Shown here: piece by piece, positions 11,010-22,560 of the stretch | Position numbering within the stretch: the stretch's first letter is position 1 | How the letters are laid out: each line of letters opens with the position of its first letter | From: Pleurodeles waltl | Lineage: Eukaryota; Chordata; Amphibia; Caudata; Salamandridae | Length of the DNA: 64,000 nucleotides | Direction of reading: 5' to 3' | Assembly (NCBI RefSeq): GCF_031143425.1 | Contig: NC_090443.1 | Location: forward strand, 1,052,824,554 to 1,052,888,553 | The notes under the pieces: generated by a model | What the model was told of the DNA's origin: nothing | The model's input: only the letters and a program-made list of their open reading frames with translations | Database searches by the model: none | Position numbers and translations under genes: made by a program

Positions 11010-11504
11010 CAGGAGCGGCTTGTGGGCTTTGTTGAGGCGGGGAGTTGTGGAGGGGGGTGCGGGGAAGCGCGGGGCAAATTAATTAAAAAAAAATAAATAA
11101 TAATAATAACTTCACTGCTTCTCTGCTGCCGCTGCGCCACTCCTCTCCTGCACTGCAGGCACAGGCTCCCAGCCTGCCCTGCAGCCAGTCCTGACGCTGT
11201 TCAAAGCCTCGTTCCGATTGGTTAGGAATGCCCTGCCAGGATGCTCTCTCCAGCCCGGCAACTCTGTTGCTGGGCTGGATAGAGCCTAGTGCGCATGTAT
11301 GTTTGGCCTGCCAAACATGCATGCCCACTGAGGGGGAGTGACGTGCACTCCCCCTCAGTTCTCGTCATCCCTAGCGCACCGCCCCTTTTACTACAAAACA
11401 ATAATAAACCTAGTTTATTATCGTTTTGTAGTAAAAGTTTTGCAGCTGATGCTGCTGCTGGTGGGGGGCGACCCTCCTCCGCCCTAACGGAGGAGCTGCG
11501 CCTG
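11010..11504. mobile_element. hAT-like MITE with 8-bp target duplication
   Basis: The 495-bp element is bounded by CAGGAGCGGCT on the left and AGCTGCGCCTG on the right (imperfect inverted ends of the CAGG...GCGGCT kind), and flanked by the perfect 8-bp direct repeat CAAACAAG (11002-11009 and 11505-11512). Eight-base duplications and CAGGG-type ends fit hAT transposons. The interior holds four hairpins: CCAGCCCGGCAAC/GTTGCTGGGCTGG near 11251-11279, a GCATGTATGTTTGG/CCAAACATGCATGC dyad at 11293-11324, perfect ACTGAGGGGGAGT/ACTCCCCCTCAGT at 11327-11339 and 11347-11359, and a 23-bp AT-rich dyad at 11388-11438. No transposase. Confidence 0.85.
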
Positions 11505-11512
11505 CAAACAAG

Positions 11513-13027
11513 CAATCTGGGTAGTATGAAAAAAGGCACAACATGCTTTAAAAGACACAACACAGGCACCTACTCTTCTATAGCAGTTTAATCAAATTAA
11601 ACTAAACTATCTGACATAGTCAAAATAGGTGAGGTGCAAGTACATCTTGTGTAGAACCGTGGCTGCTAAAACAACAACAAAATGATCTGCTCAGCATTGT
11701 TCTTTGTGACAGAACTGTCTCCTAAGAGAATCTCGTGGACCTAAGCACTTACCTGGAATAAGATCTGAAGGTCATGCAGGCTGCTTTTCAGGTGCTGGGA
11801 GCTTTTCCGAGCCAGGGTTGTCTCCTCATAACACAATGGGCGTGGTGTCCGTGGCATACAGGTGGTCATCGTCCAGAGGGAGGCGAAAATTTGACATAGA
11901 CACGAGATATCTATAAATCCTGAGCAAAAGAATGGGGAAAAAGAAAGACTCTCAAATCAGTGCTTAAGTAGCTAGGACATACTAGACTTTTTGCTAGTCG
12001 TCATCTAACACAAAGGCATGGGCCATGTGACTGTTTAAACTATTTTAAACAAAGAATACCAATACATATGCTGTCTCTGCAGAAGTGCTGAAATGTTGGT
12101 TATGGGAAAATAAAGACCACAGAGGCAGTGCTGGAATGAAGGTTTGAAAGAAAGACAGATTATGTAGTATCCATGTTGTGGCTTTGAATATGTTCAAAAT
12201 GTGTTTGTTTGTGGTGTTTCCGGTAGACAAGAAGAGGCTGGAATGCATTTGGATGGTGGACTCCGATCTAATTGAGCTGAGTAATACAGGAGAAACTTTC
12301 TTTCATGACCATCTGAGCTGAACTCCCAAGTTAAGGCCTATCTGTATCTGACCGTATCATAGTCCCTCCTTATTCGATCAGAAGAGGGTTACCTATGCAT
12401 TGTGCCAGTCAATGTACAGATTCCAAGCCCAAGAGGTCTAAAGTGGCAGAGATGTTGACTCTATTATTTTCAGGCCCTATATGGGGGAAGGAGGGCACAG
12501 GGCAGAAATGGACTACTGTGGTGGTTGAGAACGTTTGCCACTGGTGTCCTTGTGATAGTCCTACTATACCTCTGCAAACTGGGCCAAGTACAACCCTTTC
12601 CGCGCTTCACCATCCCAGTAGCGAAGGTGACATTCATATACTCCTCATGGAGGTGGTTGGGGGGCGAGGGGGACTAGATCTCTGAACTGAACAGTCACCC
12701 TACTCACACAATAGAGTACTGTCTAGCCCAATGCTAGTCTTTTAAGCAAAAGAAAGTACTTTAATCACAAAGTATTATTAAACATTGCACGTTCCAAAGT
12801 GAATAATTTACAGGGCTTCATATCTGTACAGGATCTAATGAAATGGAGACACCCCCTTGGTGTCTGTTTCAATCCCCCTTTTTTCCCCAGTGTGACTTAG
12901 GCAAAGAAATAGGTATTAGCATAGGCTAGACGTAGGTCCTTATCCCTAGTGATTATTCCAAAGACTGGCCAGTAGGTCAGTTTCATTGTATTTTGGCCAA
13001 ACAAATCTGTGCTGGCATTTAGGCACA
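11513..13027. other. Intergenic sequence, nothing recognised
   Basis: No gene or clear element seen. Only short unmatched frames occur, and frames near 12395-12685 look random. Confidence 0.45.
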
Positions 13028-13815
13028 GTCTCAAATCAAATCAAATCATTAACATTTATAAAGCGCGCTACTCACCCGTGCGGGTCTCAAGGCGCTAGGG
13101 GGAGGAGGGGGTTACTGCTGCTCGAAAAGCCAGGTCTTGAGGAGTCTCCGGAATGCGGAGTGGTCCTGGGTGGTCCTGAGGCTGGTGGGGAGGGTATTCC
13201 AGGTCTTGGCTGCCAGGAAGGAGAAGGACCTCCCACCCGCCGTGGAGCGGCGGATGCGAGGGACGGCAGCGAGCGCGAGGCCAGAGGAACGGAGGAGACG
13301 GGTGGGGGCGTAGAAGCTGAGGCGACGGTTGAGGTATTCCGGTCCCTTGTTGTGCAGGGCTTTGTGTTCGTGGGTGAGAAGTCGGAAGGTGATCCTTTTG
13401 CTGACTGGGAGCCAATGCAGGTGTCTCAGGTGTGCGGAGATGTGGCTGTTGCGGGGTACGTCGAGGATGAGGCGGGCCGAGGCGTTTTGAATACGTTGCA
13501 GGCGTTTTTGGAGTTTAGCGGTGGTCCCAGCATAGAGGGTGTTGCCGTAGTCCAGGCGGCTCGTGACGAGGGCGTGGGTCACGGTTTTTCTAGTGTCGGC
13601 GGGAATCCAGCGGAAGATCTTGCGGAGCATGCGGAGGGTGAGGAAGCAGGCAGTCTCTGTGTTCGTGCAGACACAGTACCATGCTTCCTGTTCAGTAATA
13701 CTGATGAGTCCCAGGCACAGAATGATGTGATCTGTGTGTTTACACTCTTTTGGGGCTTTGGCACCAGGGTGGGAGACCACGGATGGCAGACTAGCCCTCT
13801 TCAGGACCACTAGTG
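13028..13815 (-). pseudogene. L2-like LINE, 3' end (RT C-terminus and 3' UTR), antisense
   Basis: The minus-strand frame 13810-13112 encodes the end of a non-LTR reverse transcriptase. From TRKTVTHALVTSRLDYGNTL the order is LQRIQNASARLIL, HLRHLHWLPVSKRITFRLL, GGRSFSFLAAKTWNTLP, and FRRLLKTWLFEQQ with a stop at the end. The last ~200 codons are open, while the stretch before codon 55 reads as non-LINE sequence, so the copy is strongly 5'-truncated. Downstream on the minus strand a short 3' UTR reads GCGCCTTGAGACCCGCACGG, then GCGCGCTTTATAAATG, and ends in TGATT repeats (plus-strand 13032-13050), the usual tail of L2-type LINEs. This is younger-looking than the LINE at 2865-3985. Confidence 0.85.
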
Positions 13816-14628
13816 CTGAGCAACACGGTTGGCAGGCTTGTTGGGAGATGCAGCTTTAAGCCAGCACAGGTGGGCGTTTGATATTTGCGACTTGTGGGAC
13901 GATGCAAGTGCTCATTTTTGGCAGTTGCTGTCCTAGTGGCTAATGCAGATGGATGCTCATATTTAGCATTTGCAGCGCTAGAGGCCAATGCCTCAGATGC
14001 TCATCTTTGACCGTTGTGGCCCCTGTTGGTTGATGCAGGAGCTCCTTTTGTATTAGCACCTTGGTTGGCAGTGACAGAACTAGGCCCTTGGACTTGATGA
14101 GGGTGTCACTGCCGCACAATGACAACTTGGTGAATGGTTCTTTATATAGCCTATGGTCAGAGCTACAATAGGAGACCAGACGACCATGCAGACTTGGGGT
14201 TAGGATTGGCTTTGTTCCTCAGTAGTCAGCTGCTTCTGGGTGCCTTACTGCCCAAAAACATACTTGGCTTCTCCTCCTAGACAGTCTCTACCTCATGCGG
14301 AGCCAGACAGGCTCCTCCCTTCTCTGAGCAGGCAGGTAGCCTTCTAGGTGCTTAGACAGCCCCACAGCTTCTCCAGCACGTTGCAGAATTCAGGTGAATT
14401 TTCTTTGATCACTGGGATAATGGCATTCGGGCACCAGCCCTGGTCACACAGCAGTTGTCTGGGAAGTACTCCTTTTCTTGGTCATTAAAAGCTTGGAACG
14501 GGAATCAAGTGAAGTGACTTGCATCACACTTTTTATACTTTTTTTGTAGAAGGCGTGTGTCATTTTCAGGCTGCTCTCCACACACAGTTTTTGTGTGAAG
14601 TGATGTTTCTCACAGCAGGGTGGAATAT
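13816..14628. other. Intergenic sequence, nothing firmly recognised
   Basis: Between the LINE and the next MITE. Faintly repetitive words (GATGCTCAT, AATGCAGATG) recur near 13900-14010, too degenerate to define a unit. No coding signal. Confidence 0.4.
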
Positions 14629-15245
14629 GGCCCTCATTACGAGTTTGGCGGGCGGCGGAGGCTGCCTGCCAAACCCGTCCCGCTATCTGACTGCCTGTGC
14701 AGGCAGAATACCACCAACCCTAATACAGGTTTCCCACTGGGCTGGAGGGTGGAAACAGCATTTCTGCCCACCAGCCCAGCAGGAAACAGGGCTTAAGACT
14801 GACGCCGGCTCATAATTGAGCCGGTGGCAATGTCGTGGGTGCAGCACCACCCGTTGCGCTTTCCAATGCCTGTAATTCGGGTGGTGTAAAGTGAGATCGA
14901 CCTGTCCATGGGGGGGGACTAGCACTGCCCATGCCAAGTGCATGGTCTGTGCAAGTGCCCCTGATGCCCCTATTCCACCAGCCTTTTCATGGTGGTCCAA
15001 ACGCCATGAAAAGGCTAGCGGATTGGTGAGTTGTAATCCGCAGGGTGGCGCTGCAGGCAGCACTACCCTGGCGAATTACAAACTGCTGAGATGGCGAGGC
15101 TGGCGGCAACCTGGCGGTGTCGGCGGTCCGACCGAGGCGGCTCCGCTGCGGTCGTAATGTGGAGGCCAGACCTCTGCTTTGGCAGTGGTCCGACCTCTAC
15201 TGCGGCCCTGGCAGTCTCGTGACCGCCAGGGTCATCATGAGACCC
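14629..15245. mobile_element. Harbinger-like multi-hairpin MITE, copy 2 (divergent)
   Basis: Ends are GGCCCTCATTACGA and TCATCATGAGACCC, imperfect inverted repeats of the GGGCCTCATTATGA type seen perfectly at 57563. Internal dyads include TGCCTGCACAGGCA-like and GCCGGCTCATAATTGAGCCGGT pairs, the TTTTCATGG/CCATGAAAAG dyad (14985-15020), and GCGGTC-rich pairs near 15100-15240. No target duplication is evident. No ORF. Confidence 0.65.
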
Positions 15246-16109
15246 AGAGTCTGTCTTTAAGCAGGAATATCTTAAACCTATCCACAGCGGAGTGACTTTT
15301 CTGCATCTGGCTGTCATCAGCTTTCCTGAAGCAGTAATTGAAGACAGAAAAAAAGTTAGGCCCTGTCTAGAAACGTCCTCACCTTGACCAGTACATATCT
15401 CAGTTGACACCCCTTACCCCATCATTTATCAAATGGCAGTGCTCAGGAAGGACTAATCAGCAGTGCCTTGCTAACAAGGCGCTCTTGAAATTTCCAAGGG
15501 TAGATTTGTCTACACCTTCTTCAGCTCAATATCTGGGTCCCCACCCTCCAGCGCCGCAGGAATGCAGGCAGTACATGCCCACTGTCTGATTGAGCTGTAG
15601 CTACCCTCCGTCTTCAGGAATGCCAATTCAGGGGCATCCAGAATGGATCTCACTGGCCCCAGTAATCAGACTCACAAGACAGATTGCTGCTACATAGTTG
15701 TGCAACATATGCAATGGACACACAAACACACACTCAGGATGCACTTGAAATGTCAGTGCAAGGTTCTGGGTTTCACGTGCCAGGGACCTTTACATGATAG
15801 GGGTTTGTAGACTGCACTCAGACACAGATACAAATTCATTAAACACTGCGCTGCCACCACCACGTTATGAAGTGTGCTCAGGGCAAGGGCAGTAGTCTGT
15901 TGCCAGACATGGACAGGCTTGACACACCCCCTGTATATCACAGGACAGGTTGTGGACCTTGTATTGTCCGGGACATTTGGCCTTTACCCACGCTAGGTTA
16001 GCTTGAGGCCAGGGCCAAAATAAGCATCAGGAGACCGGTTTCACAGGCAGTGGTGCCTTGTGGCAGGTTACACGCTCGTACACTGCAGGGGACATTCATG
16101 TCCAAACAT
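15246..16109. other. Intergenic sequence, nothing recognised
   Basis: No repeats, gene or RNA recognised. Only short random frames. Confidence 0.45.
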
Positions 16110-16112
16110 TTA

Positions 16113-16741
16113 GGGGGTCATTTTAACCCTGGCGGTCCAAGACCGCCAGGGCTAAAATGACGGGGGCACCGCCAACAGGCTGGCGGTGCCCCGCTGGGCA
16201 TTCTGACTGCGGCGGTTTGACCGCGGTCAGAAGTGGAAAACCGGCGGTCTCCCGCCGGTTTTCCGCTGCCCATTTGAATCCTCCATGGCGGCGCAGCTCG
16301 CTGCGCCGCCATGGGGATTCTGACAGCCCATACCGCCATCCTGTTCCTGGCGGTTCGCCCGCCAGGAACAGGATGGCGGTATGGGGTATCGTGGGGCCCC
16401 TGGGGGCCCCTGCAGTGCCCATGCCAACGGCATGGGCACTGCAGGGGCCCACGTAAGAGGGCCCCACAAAGAATTTCACTGTCTGCATTGCAGACAGTGA
16501 AATTCGCGACGGGTGCCACTGCACCCGTCGCACCTTCCCACTCCGCCGGCTCCATTCGGAGCCGGCGTCCTCGTGGGAAGGTAGTTTTGCACTGGGCTGG
16601 CGGGCGGCCTTTTGGCGGTCGCCCGCCAGCCCAGTGCAAAACCCAAAATACCCTCAGCGGTCTTTCGGACGCGGAGCGGTATTTTGGAGGGGGAAGTCTG
16701 GCGGGCGGCCTCCGCCGCCCGCCAGACTTAGAATCACCCCC
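16113..16741. mobile_element. Harbinger-like multi-hairpin MITE, copy 3
   Basis: Starts GGGGGTCATTTTAACC, ends TTAGAATCACCCCC, and is flanked by the 3-bp direct repeat TTA (16110-16112 and 16742-16744), the commonest PIF/Harbinger target. Its hairpins follow the same order as at 873-1416: GGCGGTC dyad, CACCGCCAACAGGCTGGCGGTG, CTGACTGCGGC type, ACCGGCGGTCTCCCGCCGGT, GGCGGCGCAGC/GCTGCGCCGCC, CCTGTTCCTGGCGG/CCGCCAGGAACAGG, TGCAGTGCCCATGCC/GGCATGGGCACTGCA, TTTCACTGTCTG/CAGACAGTGAAA, GCGACGGGTG/CACCCGTCGC, GCCGGCTCC/GGAGCCGGC and a long GC-rich terminal dyad. No ORF. Confidence 0.8.
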
Positions 16742-16744
16742 TTA

Positions 16745-18060
16745 GTGATCTTGGATGAGCACGAGGAGTCTACAGGTCCAGGCTCACGTGGCGTGTCTAG
16801 CCGGACATTGTCAAAGCGTGGAGTGTAAGTGATGAGGCAGGTGTTGCATGATGTGCAAGGAGAAGAGAGGGCCAATAGCATGCCCCCCCAGGTAAATACA
16901 GGGGGGTGATGTGACTACACCCAATTATATTTCAACGTAAACAATAAATGGAATATTCCTTATAGTAGGAACATGGCAATGTTGTATATTAGGTAGCTTT
17001 ACAGTTGTCTTGTTTCAACTCTGAAAATAGTATTTTCCTGTTTAGAGCATGTGAGGGCTGGGGATACAGATGGAAAGTCGGGATTAGAACGGACTTCCTG
17101 TTTGACAGAAGCGTTAGCAGAAAGAGTGTAAAGGAGGAGGGCCGGGAATGACTCTGGGAACGCAGGGAGGGCAGGAATGGTTAGAGAGGGATAAGAACGG
17201 AGGCGGGGGCTGCTGGCGAGACAGAGTACTATACACAGGTGGAGAGAGAGATACTGGGGTTGAGAAGAGAAGCAGAGAGAGGGGTGCTAAGGAAGATGGA
17301 GGGTGAGGGTGATGAGAGAAAAGAGACAGAGGAAACGGGAGAGAAAGAGATAGCCGTGCCGAGAGAGCATTGTGTAACGGAGAGGGGGGAGAAGGACCGG
17401 TTAGTCTCAGGCAGAACATTAACTGAGAAGAAGAGAGAAGACGCTCAGGCACAAGCGAGAGTGCGGGAAAGAAAGGAAGGCATTGATTCCTGGTGGGAGA
17501 GCGTGGCTGGCTTTAGGGTAGCGCGACTGGTGCAGCCGCACTGGGCGCTGACCTCGGCGGGTGTGGGGGGAAGGGGGAGCTGTGTTTAGCGGTAACTCCA
17601 CCTCGTGCACAGTTCCTTGTGCCTCCAACTTTCAGACAGCGATAAAAATGTCAAGATAACTTGTGCTTAATGCTGCTACTGCTAGAGAGAGAGAGAGTTT
17701 TGTCTAGTGGAAGTTTTGACTCGCCATAAAGTAGCGCAGAGGGTTAAAGCGCCTGCTGCAAAGAGCAGATCTGTATTTTCTGTGGATAGCTCAGTGGGAT
17801 ACTGATTTTGTCTCAGAGGTTCGTTTGTTACAGCAGTTCGTAAGATACAGCCCTCATATAGACCAGTAACTGTTATGGACTGTCAACAAACTGCATAAAA
17901 TAGGTTAGAACGTTATGTTTTTCCCCAGATTTTCATTATTTGTTCCTAATGTTGCTAAAATGTTCCTTTTGGATAGATATTCATACTTATGAATAAAACC
18001 ACCCTTTACCAGTGCGTTAAAACCAATGAAATGTGGGGGAGGGGCTATGAGGAGATGAGG
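16745..18060. other. Non-repetitive sequence with a purine-rich stretch
   Basis: No known element recognised. At 17230-17480 the plus strand is strongly GA-rich and opens long charged frames on both strands. This is composition, not a recognisable protein. A short GA run is at 17683-17696. Confidence 0.4.
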
Positions 18061-18074
18061 GGCACTTTAGCCGG

Positions 18075-18700
18075 GTGGTAGTGAGAGAATCCGAGTCATC
18101 AGGGTGGAGGTGGGGATGGGTCAGAATTGATTGTCGCTCAGGGCGAGAGGGATTGCAGAGAGGCCGAAGGGACGGGTCTGGGCCGGCCACGGGCTCCTTG
18201 CGGCAGTCCTCAGCTGGCCTCATTGCCACCTCCGCCCGTGCCTCGAGTGTCTGTCCTGGCTTGTGTGTGTGTGCACTGCCTTCCTCCTGTACACGTGTGC
18301 CTCCTCTCCTCCCCCGGCCAGTGCTCCGGCGGGAAGGAGTTCCCTCTGTCCTATTTTCAGAAGCAGGTGTGCGCAGATTCCTCAGCGGACACTCTGGATC
18401 GGAATTCCCCTCATCAGCTAGGCAAAACATTCGAGGGCGGCCGCACGCCAGCCCCGGAGCTGCGGGTGATGCCGACTGGCATTGTGCAAGCGGGAGGTGT
18501 CATCTCGGGCCGGCAGCAGGGAATAGGCTACTGTGGAGGCCGCCCACGCAGGACCAGCCTTCCTTTAAGTGTTCCCCTGGGTCAGGAAATCTGCAGCCTT
18601 TGGTCCCCATGCAGAAGTGGGCACAGCTGTCCCCAGATGTGCAGCAAGCGCACTGGGGTGTGGTATTCTGGAGTAGCGGCCATCTCTTAGGCTAGTTTGT
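18075..18700 (+). other. CpG-rich stretch; possible host exon or promoter, unidentified
   Basis: CpG dinucleotides are dense (over 25 in about 450 bp, including GCGGCCGC near 18437), unlike most of the window. Two overlapping plus-strand frames stay open (18075-18695 and 18127-18690). A pyrimidine tract followed by CGGCCAG at 18303-18322 looks like a splice acceptor, after which one frame starts CSGGKEFPLSYFQKQVC. I do not recognise the protein. GC-rich DNA opens frames by chance, so a CpG island without coding function is equally possible. Confidence 0.25.
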
Positions 18701-19838
18701 CCCGTTTGGGGAATTCATTTCTTCAGACAAACTACCCCGCTCGTTGGGGGACCTGTCAATGCTAAACCTGTGCCGCCTTTCTGCACACGGAGAGTTTACT
18801 TTCAGCCGGAGGCAGGCAGCCCTTCTGTTATCCCGAAGTTGGGCGGAATGTGTAAACGCCCAGTGTTTGAAGACAGTTATTTCATTGTGACCGTCGTCCT
18901 CTCCATTGCTTTAATACTCCTTTCTGAGGCGGGTTAGTCAGCCTGCGAATTATTAAATGTTCTTCCTTTTTCGTCCTGTGCATATCATTACATTAGTCGC
19001 TTATTCAACCGACTTCGTGTATTGTTTGGCGCCGTAGAAGCGCTGTACATATAGTAAGATAACTAACTTTTAATGAGACATGCAAAGCACTAGAGGCTCA
19101 ACAGCAAGCCCATTTGTTCCTCTGTGGCTGAGGATCACCTCAGAGCCTCGGGTGCGCCTTTTTAGCCCCGTGGACAAGAAGTGTGAACAGGCAAAATGGG
19201 TACAGGGAAGACCGACCCCAGCAGGAAAGAGGTGGGAGGACAGATCCGAGCCAGGAGATAAACAGGAACTCAAGTAGCGAAGAAGAGGGGTAGAAGGCCT
19301 GGGTATTAATTGTGGCAAAAGCGAACATCATTAAATATAAATCTGCACCACCACCGGGCAAAGCTTAGACTAAAAAGCATGATTCATTATTCGTAGTAGT
19401 CTTAGATTGACAAGTGTGTCACCTCGTACTGTGGGGCTGGGTAACTGTGAGATAGCCAAGGATGAATGTGCGCTTTACAAATACACGTTATGACATCTGT
19501 GGCGTCCATCTCTCTTGGCAATCACACAGATAAATGTTGCGTGAATGTATTTATGCATCTGATGTCAAGATTCCCAAGATGCGAAAATTTAAGGAGCATA
19601 TCACCAGTCCTTATGTTTTCATCACAGAAAAATATATTTATCAAAATATACCGATAGGCATAAAATACCAATAGGCATTGAAAAAAAGTAGCATCCTTGT
19701 TAAAATATTTGATATTCTGGAAACCATTGTGCCAATTTCCAAACAATTAAAACTCGCTCTCTAATGCCATAAACCATTAATTTGCTGGACATATACAAGG
19801 GCTTACTGACAACGTGTTTCGAACAACGGTCATAGGTG
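18701..19838. other. Intergenic sequence, nothing recognised
   Basis: Mostly AT-rich. No matching elements or convincing ORFs. Frames near 19070-19320 look random. Confidence 0.4.
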
Positions 19839-20165
19839 TCTTCAGGGCCTCAGCGGGTTGGCATCTGTGTGCTATGCCAATCACATCCAGTGACCAGCTT
19901 TGATCTGTTGTCTATGTGTGTGTTCTTCAGGACCTCAGTGGGTTTGCATTTGTATGACATGCCAGTCATATCCAGTGACCAGCTTTGATCTGCTGTGTGT
20001 GTGTGTTTGTCTCCTTCGCCTCAGTGGGTTGGCATTTGTGTGCTATGCCAGTCTCACATCCAGTGACCAGCTTTGATCTGCTGTCTGTGTGTCTTCTTCA
20101 GGGCCTCGGTGGGTTGGCATCTGGATGCTATGCCAGTCACATCCAGGGACCAGCTTTGATTTGTA
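19839..20165. repeat. Tandem repeat, four ~85-bp units
   Basis: Four copies of a unit with TTCAGGGCCTCAGTGGGTTG, then TGCTATGCCAGTCACATCCA, GTGACCAGCTTTGAT and a GTGTGT spacer. Boundaries are about 19840, 19926, 20013 and 20098. Copies are roughly 80-90 percent alike by eye, with variable GT spacers. Confidence 0.85.
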
Positions 20166-21679
20166 TTAAGTGTGTGTTTCGTGTCCCACCATGCTTTGGT
20201 AAACAGATCATTGAAGCGATCCGCTCTTTCACGGTTATTGTTAATTGATACCTTTGCTCTGTGCCGGGTAGGGAAGAGCTGCTTTTTCTTTTGGTCTGGG
20301 CTACTGTAGCTTCAGCTTCTCATTGGTGTCTCTGTGTGTGTGAAAGCTAGAGCTGAGGACATACGCAGCGTCCCCGGCATGATACAACAGGGACAGCCTC
20401 AACCCACAAATGTCCTGCAGAACATTTTCACCTCAAAACTCTGCATGTGAACATGACATTTCTTTAAATAGACGAATAGAATCCATACGATTTATTCCTA
20501 AATTAGAAAACCCCTGACTTCCAAAGCGGTACTAACAAGTTTTACAAGAAGTAGCCATTTTATGCTTATGACAGACAAACACCGGACGATTTTGGTAGTA
20601 GTAAGTTATCCACCGGGCGCCCATTTGTATGTCAGGGCAATCGAGTGATGACTGGGTGCAAACGCCTGGCAGCTGGGTACGCAGCAGCCAGAGCCCTCTG
20701 CCTGGGGGTTTACGAATACTTCTCGAAATGTACTGCTTTTGTGGGTACGAAGTTTGAACAGCACCATGACTCACACTGAGGTGTGGGACGTTACTGTACA
20801 ATGCAGGGCTAAGCTTCGCTTCATTTGTAAGTCCCTTCCCTTTTCAGTATAAAGATGTGCTATTAAAAGTGGGAGTAGGGGCGGACATCCTTACCACGGG
20901 GCCCTCCTCGGGCACTGCTGTGAACACTCTGCTCACCCACCCTGGGCCCCCACCCCAGGTGCTCTCCCTCCCACCTCGGACTGACAGGTGCTGACACCTT
21001 GCTTCCGCCCGCCTGAGTGCAGACTTTCCCTGGACCCGACGCTTGCATTTCATCTCTAACCCCCGCACGACTCCCCCACACACACCTGACACTTGCGCCC
21101 ACATGGGCCAGGAAGCCATCGCCTGAGGATCCGACGCTGGGCGTTGCTTCCGCCAGACCACAGTGCTCAATGTGCACCCAAGGCTCTCCGGCTTGGGAAC
21201 AGTCCTGGCCTCTTTAAAGCGCCTAGAGTAGTAAATGGGCCAGGAAGCCCTCTCGAGAAGACCCTCAGACTAGGTTACAATCGGCGCCGTGCACCCAGAG
21301 TGGGACCCGACGGCGGTCACCCCTGGCACCCGAGGCTCCCCAGTTTGAGAACAATCTTGGGCTCTCTAAAGCGCCTACCTCGGTGATCTTCTCGGCGCAA
21401 GCCCTGACAGTCACTCATTTAGTCAAATGTGCTGTCAAGTTCTGTAAGCATACACTGCCAACTGCAAGGAGCGCGCAGCGTACATTACATAGAATACATG
21501 ACCCTGCACCCAGGAATGTGTTACAGCACTGTCGGTGATATATTACGGCACAGGCACATCATACAGGACGAATTACCGCACGTCAGGCGCCACGCAATGT
21601 ATTACAGCACTCCAAGCAGTATATTAACACACTCGTTTTCTTCCACTTTAGAGTTTTTTTTTTAAAACTCTGCACCCAC
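20166..21679. other. Intergenic sequence, partly GC-rich, nothing firmly recognised
   Basis: Stretches around 20880-21420 are CpG-bearing and give several overlapping frames on both strands without recognisable domains. The words GGGCCAGGAAGCC and TCTCTAAAGCGCCTA/TCTTTAAAGCGCCTA recur near 21100-21380, suggesting an old duplication. ATTACAGCAC/ATTACGGCAC words recur at 21520-21610. Confidence 0.35.
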
Positions 21680-21870
21680 CAGCAGAAGCAAAAAGTTGCC
21701 CTCCTTTGGGCCCGCGGTCCCTCCGTTCCATCCTCCTCTGAGCTGGCGGAAGCACCGGAGCAGCGCCGAGCTGCCTTCCCATTGATCACATCGAAATGTG
21801 CCAGTTGCTGTCGAGGCGCTATCCGGGCTCAGAGCTCGGCGTGGCTTCAGCGGTGAGTTGGGGCGCCAGG
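21680..21870 (+). other. Possible host first exon: CpG-rich, short ORF, splice donor
   Basis: A GC-rich segment has an ATG at 21796 opening 19 codons (MCQLLSRRYPGSELGVASA) that run exactly to a strong donor-like GGTGAGTTG at 21852-21860. This layout would suit a first coding exon. I do not recognise the peptide and see no promoter element that settles it. Low confidence; chance is a real alternative. Confidence 0.2.
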
Positions 21871-22254
21871 ACCCTGCCAGTGTACACCAAAGAGAGACGG
21901 ACTTACCCAATCTCATTCTCCTCCTCGTGGCGAGCCTCTGGTGCAGCGGGGTGCTCCTGCGCGAATCCCTCGAACTTTCTCCCTCTACTAATTTCCACTG
22001 TTCAGTTCTTCTTCGGTGTTCTTCTCTTCGTTATCTGCCTCTTTCTCTCATGCTTCTCACCGGTGACCTTTTTGTCTTAGTAACTGTACTTTGAGCACTC
22101 TATATTTCTCTTCTTCCCTTCTCTCTCTTTGTCCCTCTTATTTCCTTTCTCTGCGCTCTCCCTCTGCAGTCTCTAACTCCCGTCTTTACAGCGAGCGGCA
22201 GAGTCGATGTCTCCACTCCCTTCTGTATTGGAACCTTTGATTTTACCGTTATCG

Positions 22255-22560
22255 TCTCTCTGCACCCTGATGTAACGGACCTGTACCCCCTTCCCTCTGC
22301 AAGCGACACCCCTCTCTTCACCCTGATATCGTACGGCTGCTCCACCTGCCCTCTGTGTTGACCACTTCTCTGCTCACTGATGTTTCGGATCTCCTCTCCT
22401 GTATTAAAATCTATTTATGCTCAGGCCCTTGTGATGCAGAGTTCATCCGTGTTTTCCTCTGTTGGCACCTGTCCCTGCTCTGCACCCTGATATTACAGAT
22501 CTCCTTCCCCTCCTTTCTTGGCACCTGCCTGTGCTCTGCACCTAATATTGCATAGCTCCT
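22255..22560. repeat. Degenerate pyrimidine-rich tandem repeat
   Basis: Words of the form CTCTGCACCCTGAT(A/G)T, GATCTCCTC and TTGGCACCTG recur at about 55-65-bp spacing (near 22257, 22316, 22373, 22478 and 22534). Copies are strongly diverged. No coding potential. Confidence 0.5.

Noticed and set aside
12986..13813. 275-codon plus-strand ORF
   Set aside because: Antisense shadow of the L2-like RT C-terminus on the minus strand, which has clear family motifs; the plus-strand protein is low-complexity and unrecognisable.
17239..17589. 116-codon charged plus-strand ORF and its antisense frame
   Set aside because: Produced by a GA-rich tract open on both strands; composition only.
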